Below, piece by piece: positions 16,594-24,251 of a stretch of DNA of 64,000 nt. Each line of letters starts with the position of its first letter. The first letter of the stretch is position 1. This DNA is from JAKEFM01 sp035695825 (GTDB taxonomy: Bacteria > Planctomycetota > UBA1135 > JAKEFM01). The notes beneath the pieces were generated by a model that saw only the letters and a list, made by a program, of their open reading frames with translations, ran no database searches and had not been told where the DNA came from. The stretch is taken from contig DASRRH010000026.1 of the NCBI GenBank assembly GCA_035695825.1, forward strand, positions 524,705-588,704. The letters are read 5' to 3'. Position numbers and translations under genes: made by a program.

Positions 16594-19500
16594 ATGTCGC
16601 GTCGCACGGGGATCGCGGTGGCGGCCGGTGCACTGCTCCTGCTCCTCATCGGCCTCTTCTCCGAGCGAGGAGCCCAGCGCGGGGCCGCGCCCGATGAGCC
16701 GGCAGTTTCGCGCGCGGGCGAGGCGGAGCGGGGCGCGTCCGAATCGGCGCCGAACACCGTCGCTCCGGAGGCGTCCCCCTCCTCTCAGGAGGCTCCCCCC
16801 TCGAGAACCGCCGCGAGCACGGCGGCCGACAGCGTGCGGACGGCGCAGGTCCGCGGCCGGCTCGTCATGAAGGGGGGCGGTCCGCCGCCCGGGGAGGCGG
16901 ACGTGACGCTCCTCACGGGGAAGCGCGAGATCGATGCCCCGGAATCGACGCCCGCCTCGTCCCCGAGTGGCGGAAGACGCAGTCTCCTCGAGTTCCTCGG
17001 AGTCGAGGATTTCGGAAAAGGACCTTCGCAGGTCAAGTACGCGCATCGCACGACCGCCGCACCCGATGGGGCCTTCGCGATCGCAGTCCCCCCCGACCTC
17101 CCCGAGTTCCGCTTCGTCGTCCACGCCGACTACGCGGTCTACGCGGACGGAGAGGCGAGGTACACGCTCGAGTCCGAGAGCGTGCGAGGAGGAGTCGTGC
17201 TCGCGCTTGAGCCCGCCGGCCGGGTCGAGGGCCGATCGACTGCGGCCGGAGGGAAGCCCGCGCGTGAGGGGGAGGTCCGTCTCTATCGCGAGCCGTACGG
17301 CTTCTGGTTCAGGCCGATCGGGCTCGGTGACGGGGATGGGCGCTTCGTGATCCGTGGAGTTCTGCCCGGACGGTACGGAGCCTCGGCGAAGGCGGAAGGG
17401 TGCGCTTCCGCCGTGGCACGCGACCTCGAGGTTCGCGCCGGCGAGACGACGAGGGTCGATTTCGAACTCCCCGCCGAGTCCTTCGTGGCGGGCGTCGTCG
17501 TCGATTCCTCGGGGAGGGGCGTCCAGGGGGCACGGGTGCAAGCAACCCGACACGAGGGGGGCTCGGTGGCGGGCTCCCTCGAGGGGTACTTCAAGGGGCT
17601 GGACAACGGCGAAGGAGAGACGGGTTCCTCCGGCGCGTTCCGCATCGGGGGACTTCGAGGCGCGACCTACTGGGTTGGCATCACCCGGCGGGGGATGCTC
17701 CCCGTCGAGGGGGAGCGCGTCGTCGAGGTCCCTAACGCCGGTGGAGTCGCCGACCTGAGGTTCGGCCTCGAGGAGGGGAAGGCCCTCTCGGGACGGGTCG
17801 TCGACGACCTGGGGAAGCCGATCGCGAACGCGAGCGTCGTGGCGGGGCCGGACTTCTCGGTGGAGCCAGGAGCGCGACGGCGAGGCATCCCGCGGGTCGG
17901 CCAGGGAGCCGACACGTCGGAGGACGGCACCTTCCGGGTGGTTGGGGTCCCCGACTGCGCCCTGAAGGTGAGCGCGCACGCCGCCGGCCACGGCAGCGTC
18001 GAGGTCGTGCTGGTCGAGCCGAGCAGCACCGACCTCGAGATCGTCCTCCCCCGCGTGGCATCGATCTCCGGAGTCGTCCGGGCAGCGGACACCGGCGAGC
18101 CCGTCACGAGATTCGACGTCGTCGCGGTCTCGTTCCGCGACGGCCCGATCGGGAGGAGGAGTTCTTCCTCCCATGGTCAGTCCATGACCGCACCCGAGGG
18201 GAAGTTCACCCTCGGGAACCTCGAGCCCCTCCGCCACGAACTCACGTTCCGCGCTCGGGGATTCCTCTGGGAGAACGTGGGCCCCGTCGAGTTGCGGAGC
18301 GGCGAGTTGCGGAGCGGCCTCGAGGTGAGCCTCCGCCGAGGCGGAGCGGTACGGGGGATCGTCGTCGAGAAAGGGACGGGGATCCCCGTCGCAGGGGCGA
18401 TCGTCACGAAGGTCGAAGCGGAGGCGAGCCCGATGGTCCGGTTCCACCTCGAGAAGGAAGCGAAACACACCGGATCGGACGGCGCCTTCGAGGTCGACGG
18501 GCTGGAGCCGGGGACGGTCCGCCTCCGCGCCACGCACGGGTCGTTCGCTCCGAGGGAGTTCTCCACCGAGGTGAGCAGAGGGGAGGCAGCCGAGGGGGTC
18601 GTGGTCGAACTCTCCCGGGGCGGGCGGATCGAAGGGATCTATCTCGACGAGGGGGGCTCCCCGATGAGGGAAGGGAGGATCGGCCTCGCGGAGGAAGGGG
18701 GACGGGAGAGCAACGAGCGTGGCGTCGATGCGAACGGATCGTTCCGATTCGAGGGGCTCGCCCCCGGCCGCTTCCAGGTCCGAGGGCGCCCGCCGCGGGC
18801 GGCGCGGACCGCGGACGGGCGAGGGGAGGCCTCCGCGATCGTCGCGGTCGACGAAGGAGGCGTGGCACGGGTTGAGCTGCGCCCCGAGCCACGCGGAGGA
18901 TGCACGATCCGCGGCCGCGTGCTCCGGGGGGTGGAGCCCGTCGAACGAGCGCACGTGCACGTCCTCCTGAGAATCGAGGCCGCCGACCACGCTCGGATCG
19001 CCCTCGCCCGCGACCGCTCGAATGCCTGGACCGACGTAGAGGGGTCCTACTCGGTCGAAGGGGTCCGGCCCGGGGAGGCGGACCTCGTCGTCGAAACGAA
19101 CTGGGGCTTCTGCACGAACGCCTTCCCCATCGTCGTTCCCGACGCGCCCGGCTACCCGTTCGACGCGCGCCTCCCCGGGGGTTCGATCCAAGGCAAGGTC
19201 CGTCGGGCTACGGACGGCACCCCCGTAACCGCCTGCGTCGTGAGCGCGACGCCGTTCCCCAGGAAGACAGGAAGGGGCCGCTCCTGGGTGCGGGGGACCA
19301 ACGTCGTGGGCTTCGACGCCACATTCGCGCTCAAGGATCTCGCGTCGGGAGCTTACTTCGTGACCGTCCTGCCCTCCGCCGACCCCCACTTCGGGACCGC
19401 TCCGCCACGCGACCTCGCCGGGCAAACGCTCGGGCCTATCGAGGTGGCGGGCGACGCGCACGTCAGCGTCGACTTCTCGCTCCGCGAGGGGGGAGCCGCC

Positions 19501-19767
19501 GTCGTAGCCGTGGTCGACGATTCCGGCGCCCCCGTTTCTGGCGCGGCCGTTTTCGCGATCCCGGCCGAGGCGAGGGATCAGCCCCACCGCCTCCTCCTCG
19601 GGCGCCGGGCCACCACCGACTCGAGTGGAGCGGCACGGATCGAGCGGCTCCCGGCGGGCCTCTACGTCGCCGCCGTGGTCGGCGAGGAGGGGAAGGAGAC
19701 CACTTCCGAGACGAAGCGCATCGGGGTGGGAGAGGAGACGCGGTTCACTGTCGAGATGAAGCGATAA
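16594..19767 (+). CDS. Large envelope protein of carboxypeptidase-regulatory-like (beta-sandwich) repeats
   Basis: The 1057-residue protein starts at ATG 16594 with AGGAGG 7 nt upstream. An N-terminal hydrophobic anchor (GIAVAAGALLLLLIGLFS) is followed by a Ser/Ala/Pro-rich linker. The remainder is about eight to nine repeats of ~90 residues with strand pattern (GxVxDxxGxPVxGAxV ... G.F.v.gL.pG.y...a...), for example LSGRVVDDLGKPIANASVVA, RGIVVEKGTGIPVAGAIVT and VVAVVDDSGAPVSGAAVFA. This is the CarboxypepD_reg-like/transthyretin-like fold. No peptidase motif is present. Such proteins are structural or adhesive; it is probably anchored in the inner membrane with the repeats outside. The codon pattern appears slightly less GC-extreme than in neighbouring genes. 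Confidence 0.8.
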   Translation: MSRRTGIAVAAGALLLLLIGLFSERGAQRGAAPDEPAVSRAGEAERGASESAPNTVAPEASPSSQEAPPSRTAASTAADSVRTAQVRGRLVMKGGGPPPGEADVTLLTGKREIDAPESTPASSPSGGRRSLLEFLGVEDFGKGPSQVKYAHRTTAAPDGAFAIAVPPDLPEFRFVVHADYAVYADGEARYTLESESVRGGVVLALEPAGRVEGRSTAAGGKPAREGEVRLYREPYGFWFRPIGLGDGDGRFVIRGVLPGRYGASAKAEGCASAVARDLEVRAGETTRVDFELPAESFVAGVVVDSSGRGVQGARVQATRHEGGSVAGSLEGYFKGLDNGEGETGSSGAFRIGGLRGATYWVGITRRGMLPVEGERVVEVPNAGGVADLRFGLEEGKALSGRVVDDLGKPIANASVVAGPDFSVEPGARRRGIPRVGQGADTSEDGTFRVVGVPDCALKVSAHAAGHGSVEVVLVEPSSTDLEIVLPRVASISGVVRAADTGEPVTRFDVVAVSFRDGPIGRRSSSSHGQSMTAPEGKFTLGNLEPLRHELTFRARGFLWENVGPVELRSGELRSGLEVSLRRGGAVRGIVVEKGTGIPVAGAIVTKVEAEASPMVRFHLEKEAKHTGSDGAFEVDGLEPGTVRLRATHGSFAPREFSTEVSRGEAAEGVVVELSRGGRIEGIYLDEGGSPMREGRIGLAEEGGRESNERGVDANGSFRFEGLAPGRFQVRGRPPRAARTADGRGEASAIVAVDEGGVARVELRPEPRGGCTIRGRVLRGVEPVERAHVHVLLRIEAADHARIALARDRSNAWTDVEGSYSVEGVRPGEADLVVETNWGFCTNAFPIVVPDAPGYPFDARLPGGSIQGKVRRATDGTPVTACVVSATPFPRKTGRGRSWVRGTNVVGFDATFALKDLASGAYFVTVLPSADPHFGTAPPRDLAGQTLGPIEVAGDAHVSVDFSLREGGAAVVAVVDDSGAPVSGAAVFAIPAEARDQPHRLLLGRRATTDSSGAARIERLPAGLYVAAVVGEEGKETTSETKRIGVGEETRFTVEMKR

Positions 19768-19783
19768 GAGCGGGCCCGCGTTC

Positions 19784-20620
19784 CTATGGATCTCCGCCGG
19801 GTTCCGCGGTCACGCGGTCCGGCGGACTCGCCGCGCCGAGAACCGCGGTCAAGGCGACGAGTGAAAGGACGTCGAGGCGGTTGTGCTCGAACACCCGTTC
19901 GATCTCCCCGCCCCTCCCGGCGAGGTGGTCGAAGTAGGCCTGCGGCGCGCGCTCCCCCGGAAGATCGTCGACCCGTCGCAGGCCGAGGAGGCGACCCTCG
20001 AGCGTTCGGAGGCGGTGGTCGGGAACTCCGCGGACGTTCCTCCGGAACGGATGGACCAGGTCGAGGTGTCGCTCGCTCCCGAAGAGGGAGGGGAGGGAGT
20101 GGAAGCGGAAGCGGTCCTCGAGGCGGTGGCGGTCGAAGGACTTCCCGCAGAAGGTGACGAACGCGCCCGCCGCGCCGAGCTCCTCCCGCACGGCTTCGAG
20201 GAAGGCTCGTTCCCCGCCCGGAGAGGGGAGGAAATGCTGGCGGAGCACGACCTCCTCCCCCTCGACCCGCGCGATCCCGGCGAGGAACACGAGCACCCCC
20301 GCCCCACCGCCGAGGGAGGTTGTTTCCGTGTCGAGGAAGACGAGGTCGCGGACGCGGACCTCCGCGAGGGAGGGACAGCGCGCCTCCGCGGCCAGCCGAG
20401 CGGGGTCGGCGCAGAGGACCTTCTCGAGCGCGACCTCGCCGTGCCTCGAGAGGAGGGGCACCCTCGTCACCCGGAGAGGAGAGGGACCCTCCGCGGGCTC
20501 CGAGGTGCCGAACCTCCTCCGCAGGCGAACCCGCAGTCCCTCGTCGGGAAGCGGGGTCAGAGCGCCGCGCCCGGCCGGGGCGCCGTGAAGCCGGCGGAGC
20601 TTGTCTCGGAGCGCCCCCAC
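19784..20620 (-). CDS. mrfB: MrfB/YprB-type DEDD 3'-5' exonuclease (RNase H-like)
   Basis: The 278-residue protein has the YprB signature: VFLDTETTSLGGGAGVLVFL (DxE catalytic pair, about 98-100), a central FVTFCGKSFDRHRLEDRF (Asp), then HLDLVHPFRR, LRTLEGRLLGL, and the final FEHNRLDVLSLVAL (HNxxD). In Bacillus subtilis MrfB partners the helicase MrfA in repair of mitomycin C damage. Here the helicase gene is directly upstream on the same strand with a 9-nt gap, which supports the same partnership. The start is a GTG at 20620 with a weak GAGG. The C-terminal tail is short and the metal-binding TPR extension seen in some homologs is not evident. Confidence 0.85.
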   Translation of the reverse strand: MGALRDKLRRLHGAPAGRGALTPLPDEGLRVRLRRRFGTSEPAEGPSPLRVTRVPLLSRHGEVALEKVLCADPARLAAEARCPSLAEVRVRDLVFLDTETTSLGGGAGVLVFLAGIARVEGEEVVLRQHFLPSPGGERAFLEAVREELGAAGAFVTFCGKSFDRHRLEDRFRFHSLPSLFGSERHLDLVHPFRRNVRGVPDHRLRTLEGRLLGLRRVDDLPGERAPQAYFDHLAGRGGEIERVFEHNRLDVLSLVALTAVLGAASPPDRVTAEPGGDP

Positions 20621-20629
20621 CTCGGCGCC

Positions 20630-22939
20630 TCACCCGGCGAGCGCCGGCGCCTCGAGGAAGGAGGAGAGGAGAGCGAGAGCGGTCTCCTTCCCCGCGGGCC
20701 CGACCTCGTCGGGCGGACCGATGCAGGCGGGGCAGCCGGACCGGCAGCCGCACTTCTCGAGGATCGAACGCGCGGCGCCGAGGACATCCTCGGCCGCCGC
20801 GAACGCCGTCTCGGAGAGCCCCACCCCGCCGGGATGGTTGTCGTAGATCGTGATCGTGGGGGCCTCGAATCGCTTGGATCGCGCCTCCGCGACGACGCCG
20901 AGGTCGGAGGGCTCGCACCGCACGAAGAGCGTCGAGGCGAAGCGGAGGAGATTCCCGAGCCCCTTCCACGCCCCGGCGCGCGGGCCGGCGAGGAGCCCCG
21001 CGGCGGCGGCCGCCTCCGGCGCGAGCACGAGCGCGAAGGCCTCCGTGTCCATCTCCTCCGGAGGGAGGTGGAGCTCCATCGCCCCGCAGTTCTCGCGCGT
21101 GTAGTAGCGGATCTTCTTGAACATCGGGACGACGGTCGTCACGTGGACCTCGCCCCGATGGAGCGAGAACGCGCCGCGTCGCTCCTCCCGCTCGAGCGCC
21201 AGCACGGCCACCTCGCGGGAGACCTGCGCCTCCGTGAAGTAGTCGGTCGAGGCCTTCCGCGCGTAGGCGCGCCTCCCTTCGTAGTCGAACCGGTCGACGA
21301 CCCAGGTCTCCCCCTGGACGCCGACGACCGCCCCCTCGTGGAACTGTTCGAGGGCCGCCGCCCGGTCGAGCTCGCAGACCGCCCGGCGGCTCTCCGCGTC
21401 GAGGAGCACGACGTTGTCCATGTCGGTCGAGTCGAGGCTCACGTCCTCGGCCGGGTAGCTCGCCGCCATCCAGTGGTAGCGGTCCCCCTCGCGGTGGAGC
21501 AGCCCCGCCTCCGTCGCGAAGAAGTCGAGCGTCTCCTCCACGACCGCGCGGGGCGCGTCGCCGAAACCCTCGCCGCGGCAGAAGGGGAGCTCGAAGGCGG
21601 CGCATTTCATCTGGTTTCCGAGGATCGCGAGGTTGTCGGGGTCGATCGCGATCCGTTCCCGGCGCGCGCGGAACAGGTACTCGGGGTTGCCACCGAGGTA
21701 CTGGTCGTCCGGGCTCGCCCGGCAGAGGAGGACCGCGAGGGAGGCATTCCCCCGGCGTCCCGCCCTCCCCGCCTGCTGGAAGAACGAGGCGACCGAGCCC
21801 GGATAGCCGACCAGCACCGCCACGTCGAGGGAGCCGACGTCGATCCCGAGCTCGAGGGCGTTCGTCGCGACGACCGTGTGGACCTCCCCGCTCCGCAGGT
21901 CGCGCTCGACCTGCCGGCGAAGCTCCGGCAGGTAGCCCCCCCGGTAGGAGCGGATCTTCTCCGCGTCCTCTCCCCTCCCGCGAGCCCCTTCCTTCAGGTA
22001 CTTCACGAGCACCTCGGCCGTCGAGCGGGACTTCGCGAAGAAGATCGTCTGGTGGTCCTCGCCGGCGAGGAGCGGCGCGAGGCGCCGCGCCTCCTCGACG
22101 ACCGAGGCGCGGAGCCCCGCTGCGGCGTTCAGGAGGGGGGGGTTGTAGAAGGCGTAGGCCCTCTCCCCCCTGGGCGACCCGTCCCCGTCGACGACGCGGA
22201 CGGGCGCCCCGAAGAGCCTCTCCCCATGCTCTCCCGGGTTCCCGATCGTCGCCGAGCAGCCGAGGAAGACCGGCCTCGACCCGTAGTGCGCGCAGATCCG
22301 GCGCAGCCGCCGGAGCACGTTCGCCACGTGGCTCCCGAAGACGCCCGAGAGCGTGTGGACCTCGTCGACCACGACGAAGCGGAGCCCCCGGAAGAAGTCG
22401 GTCCACTTCGGGTGATTCGGCAGGATCCCCTCGTGGAGCATGTAGGGGTTCGTCACGACGACGTCCCCCCGGTCCCTGAGGCGCCTCCGCACCTCGGGAG
22501 GCGTGTCCCCGTCGTAGGTGAAGGCGCAGGTCTCGACCGGAAGTCGGCCGAGGAGCTCCGTCAGCTCCGCGACTTGGTCCTGCGAGAGCGCCTTCGTCGG
22601 GAAAAGGTAGAGGGCGCGCGCGGGAGAGTCGGGCGTCTCCGTCTTCGAGCGAACGATCGCGTCGAGGACGGGGAGGTTGTAGCAGAGGCTCTTCCCCGAG
22701 GCGGTCGGCGTCGCGACGAGCGTGTCCTCCCCCGCCCGCGCCGCCTCCGCCGCCTCGCGCTGGTGGGAGAAGAGCCGCTCGATCCCCCGGGCGCGGAAGG
22801 CGGCGCGGACCGCCGGGTGAACCCAGTCCGGGAAGTCCGCGAAGGATCCGGCGCTCGCCGGGGCGAACTCCCAGTGGACGACGCTTCCCGAGAAGGAGGG
22901 GTCGGAGCGAAGTCGCTCGACGATCGAGGGGACGTCCAC
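20630..22939 (-). CDS. mrfA: MrfA/YprA-type DEAD/DEAH superfamily 2 helicase with DUF1998 C-terminal domain
   Basis: The 769-residue helicase has a Q-motif-like region LFSHQREAA (57-63), Walker A ATPTASGKS (76-84), motif Ia LFPTKALSQDQ, DEVH box (192-195), motif III SATIGNP, motif V TNALELGIDVG and motif VI QQAGRAGRRG. The C-terminal DUF1998 region carries DNHPGGVGLSE and a four-Cys cluster (CGCRSGCPAC) likely to bind zinc. This is the full MrfA/Hrq1-like architecture, associated with 3'-5' unwinding and excision repair of adducts. The GTG at 22939 begins the first helix; no ribosome site is seen. A weak TTGCGG/GATAAG pair lies upstream around 22960-22990. It is followed by the MrfB-like nuclease. 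Confidence 0.88.
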   Translation of the reverse strand: MDVPSIVERLRSDPSFSGSVVHWEFAPASAGSFADFPDWVHPAVRAAFRARGIERLFSHQREAAEAARAGEDTLVATPTASGKSLCYNLPVLDAIVRSKTETPDSPARALYLFPTKALSQDQVAELTELLGRLPVETCAFTYDGDTPPEVRRRLRDRGDVVVTNPYMLHEGILPNHPKWTDFFRGLRFVVVDEVHTLSGVFGSHVANVLRRLRRICAHYGSRPVFLGCSATIGNPGEHGERLFGAPVRVVDGDGSPRGERAYAFYNPPLLNAAAGLRASVVEEARRLAPLLAGEDHQTIFFAKSRSTAEVLVKYLKEGARGRGEDAEKIRSYRGGYLPELRRQVERDLRSGEVHTVVATNALELGIDVGSLDVAVLVGYPGSVASFFQQAGRAGRRGNASLAVLLCRASPDDQYLGGNPEYLFRARRERIAIDPDNLAILGNQMKCAAFELPFCRGEGFGDAPRAVVEETLDFFATEAGLLHREGDRYHWMAASYPAEDVSLDSTDMDNVVLLDAESRRAVCELDRAAALEQFHEGAVVGVQGETWVVDRFDYEGRRAYARKASTDYFTEAQVSREVAVLALEREERRGAFSLHRGEVHVTTVVPMFKKIRYYTRENCGAMELHLPPEEMDTEAFALVLAPEAAAAAGLLAGPRAGAWKGLGNLLRFASTLFVRCEPSDLGVVAEARSKRFEAPTITIYDNHPGGVGLSETAFAAAEDVLGAARSILEKCGCRSGCPACIGPPDEVGPAGKETALALLSSFLEAPALAG

Positions 22940-23256
22940 GCGCGCCCGGCAGGGGGCGGGTTCTTATCTCCGCTCCTTCTCCCCCGCAAGCCCGGCCGGG
23001 CAACCCCGGGTCCGCGAGACTCGTCCCCTCGCCGTCGAGCCGGAGCGTTCCAAACGGAGGCACGGAGGGACCCCCGTCCTCCAGGGGCGCCGGCGGAGGC
23101 CCCGAAGGGCGGCAAACGCTTCCCCCGCCCCCCCGTAGCAGGCAGTACCCAGGACGCCCCGGGGCGGTGCGCGTCCCGGCCGGAGCGTATCCGGCCGACG
23201 GAATTCCGGCGCGCATCGCCCGGACGCGGGCGCCCGCCAAGAAGCAGGAGATGTGC
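22940..23256. other. Divergent intergenic region, 317 nt, no gene seen
   Basis: This region separates the helicase gene from the exported Cys-rich protein gene. Reading frames here lack recognisable protein features. It holds a perfect 8-bp stem hairpin (23177-23197) in the presumed leader of the plus-strand gene and a weak minus-strand promoter candidate around 22960-22990. I see no tRNA or known riboswitch fold. Confidence 0.5.
23177..23197 (+). promoter_or_regulatory. Hairpin in the 5' leader of the Cys-rich exported protein gene
   Basis: CGGCCGGA, loop GCGTA, TCCGGCCG: a perfect 8-bp stem with a 5-nt loop, ending 60 nt before the ATG. It could be an RNA control element or simply a GC-rich chance hairpin. 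Confidence 0.3.
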
Positions 23257-24015
23257 ATGAAGATCCCGCGTTTCCGCAGCACGGTCCTCTCGTTCGTCGC
23301 GCTCGGCGCCGCCGGCCTCGCCCAGGAAGGGGCGAAGCCGGGCTACGGCGAGAAGAAGGAGCGCCAGGAGAAGAAGCAGGAGGGCGGCCGCGAGGTCGCG
23401 GTGACGGGGGAGGTCGTGAACCTCGCCTGCCCGCTCTTTGCCGCGTCGATGCCCGGGCCGAAGCACCAGTGCGGCCCGGAGTGCCTGAAGGGGCGCCAGT
23501 GGGCCGGCCTGGTCGACGACGCGACCGGGGACCTCTGGATCGTCCACGGGAAGGAACACGCCTCGGCCGCGAGCAAGCTCGAGACGTGGGCCGGCCAGCG
23601 CGTGACGATCAAGGGGAAGGGGACGGAGGCGAATGGGTTGAAGGCCCTCCGCGTCGACGACGTCGCGAAGGCCGAGGGGGGCAAGCCCGCGGCGCGGGCC
23701 GCGGAGGCCTCCGCCGCGAAGCCCCGCGAGGCGACGCTCACCGGCTCGGTCGTCAACGTCTTCTGCGCGCTGCACCCCGCGTCGAACGGGGACAGCCACG
23801 TCTGCGACGCGAAGTGCCTCGAAGGGGAGCGGGCGCTCGTCGGGATCCGCGACGACCTCTCCGGGAAGATCTACGTCGCCTTCGCCGCGATGGAGGGGAA
23901 GGGGGAGCCGAGGACGGCGATCGAGACTCTCCGCCCCCTCGCCTCCGGCAAGGTCAGGGTGATGGGAAAGATCGTCGGAAACCTGGTCGAGGTGACGAAG
24001 GCCGAGAAGGCCTGA
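23257..24015 (+). CDS. Exported protein with duplicated Cys/His (C-x12/13-C-x3-C) OB-like domain
   Basis: The 252-residue protein starts at ATG 23257, six bases after AGGAG; an in-frame ATG at 23251 is less well placed. Residues 1-22 form a signal peptide (SFVALGAAGLAQ). Two related ~85-residue domains follow. Domain 1 reads VTGEVVNLACPLFAAS, then HQCGPECLKG, then a strand set ending VTIKGKGT. Domain 2 reads LTGSVVNVFCALHPAS, then HVCDAKCLEG, ending VRVMGKIVG. Each has C-x12/13-C-x3-C with a His two residues before the second Cys, a plausible metal or heme-like ligand set. Similar single-domain exported proteins with a C...H.xC...C pattern occur in planctomycetes; I know of no assigned function. 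A strong terminator-like hairpin follows. Confidence 0.72.
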   Translation: MKIPRFRSTVLSFVALGAAGLAQEGAKPGYGEKKERQEKKQEGGREVAVTGEVVNLACPLFAASMPGPKHQCGPECLKGRQWAGLVDDATGDLWIVHGKEHASAASKLETWAGQRVTIKGKGTEANGLKALRVDDVAKAEGGKPAARAAEASAAKPREATLTGSVVNVFCALHPASNGDSHVCDAKCLEGERALVGIRDDLSGKIYVAFAAMEGKGEPRTAIETLRPLASGKVRVMGKIVGNLVEVTKAEKA

Positions 24016-24040
24016 CCGGCTTCCGCCGAAACCACTCGTT

Positions 24041-24070
24041 CCGGGCCGGCCGCCCGCGCGGCCGGCCCGG
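24041..24070. terminator. Perfect 13-bp stem hairpin between convergent genes
   Basis: CCGGGCCGGCCGC, loop CCGC, then the exact reverse complement GCGGCCGGCCCGG. It lies 26 nt after the stop of the Cys-rich protein gene. It is followed on the plus strand by a short pyrimidine stretch (CCTTCTCC) rather than a clean T-run. It is the only strong terminator-like hairpin found at a convergent junction in the window. Confidence 0.65.
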
Positions 24071-24089
24071 GGCCTTCTCCCGCCCAAAG

Positions 24090-24251
24090 AGCCGATCCCA
24101 AAACCCTTCGTGGCTCCGGCCGGCTGCGGAGGCGCCCGGCTTCGTTGGGCCTCCTCGCCGTATCTCCCGATAGATACGCCTGCGTCGGTCCGCCTCGCCG
24201 GATCGCTTCCTCGCTCGGCCTCGGGCCGACGGCCGGGTTCTGGGACCGGCC
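24090..24251 (-). repeat. ~160-nt imperfect palindrome directly after the DUF4340 operon
   Basis: The outer arms 24090-24106 and 24235-24251 match as inverted repeats at 14 of 17 positions. The centre is GTATCT-CCCGAT-AGATAC (24160-24177), extended by one C-G pair. Intermediate parts (about 24125-24140 and 24190-24212) also resemble each other in inverted orientation. The three mismatches in the outer arms are A/C on the plus strand, which become U-G wobble pairs in a minus-strand RNA. The structure begins right after the stop codon of the minus-strand DUF4340 gene. It may be a 3' UTR structure of that operon or a miniature palindromic mobile element. Confidence 0.55.

Noticed and set aside
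9644..16633. Very long minus-strand open frame spanning several genes
   Set aside because: It crosses clear genes on both strands, is rich in Arg/Pro/Gly/Ala and has no domain. Long antisense open frames are expected in DNA of this GC content.
16594..19767. Recent horizontal transfer of the large repeat protein gene
   Set aside because: Codon use looks only slightly less GC-rich by eye, and there are no flanking mobile genes, direct repeats or tRNA.
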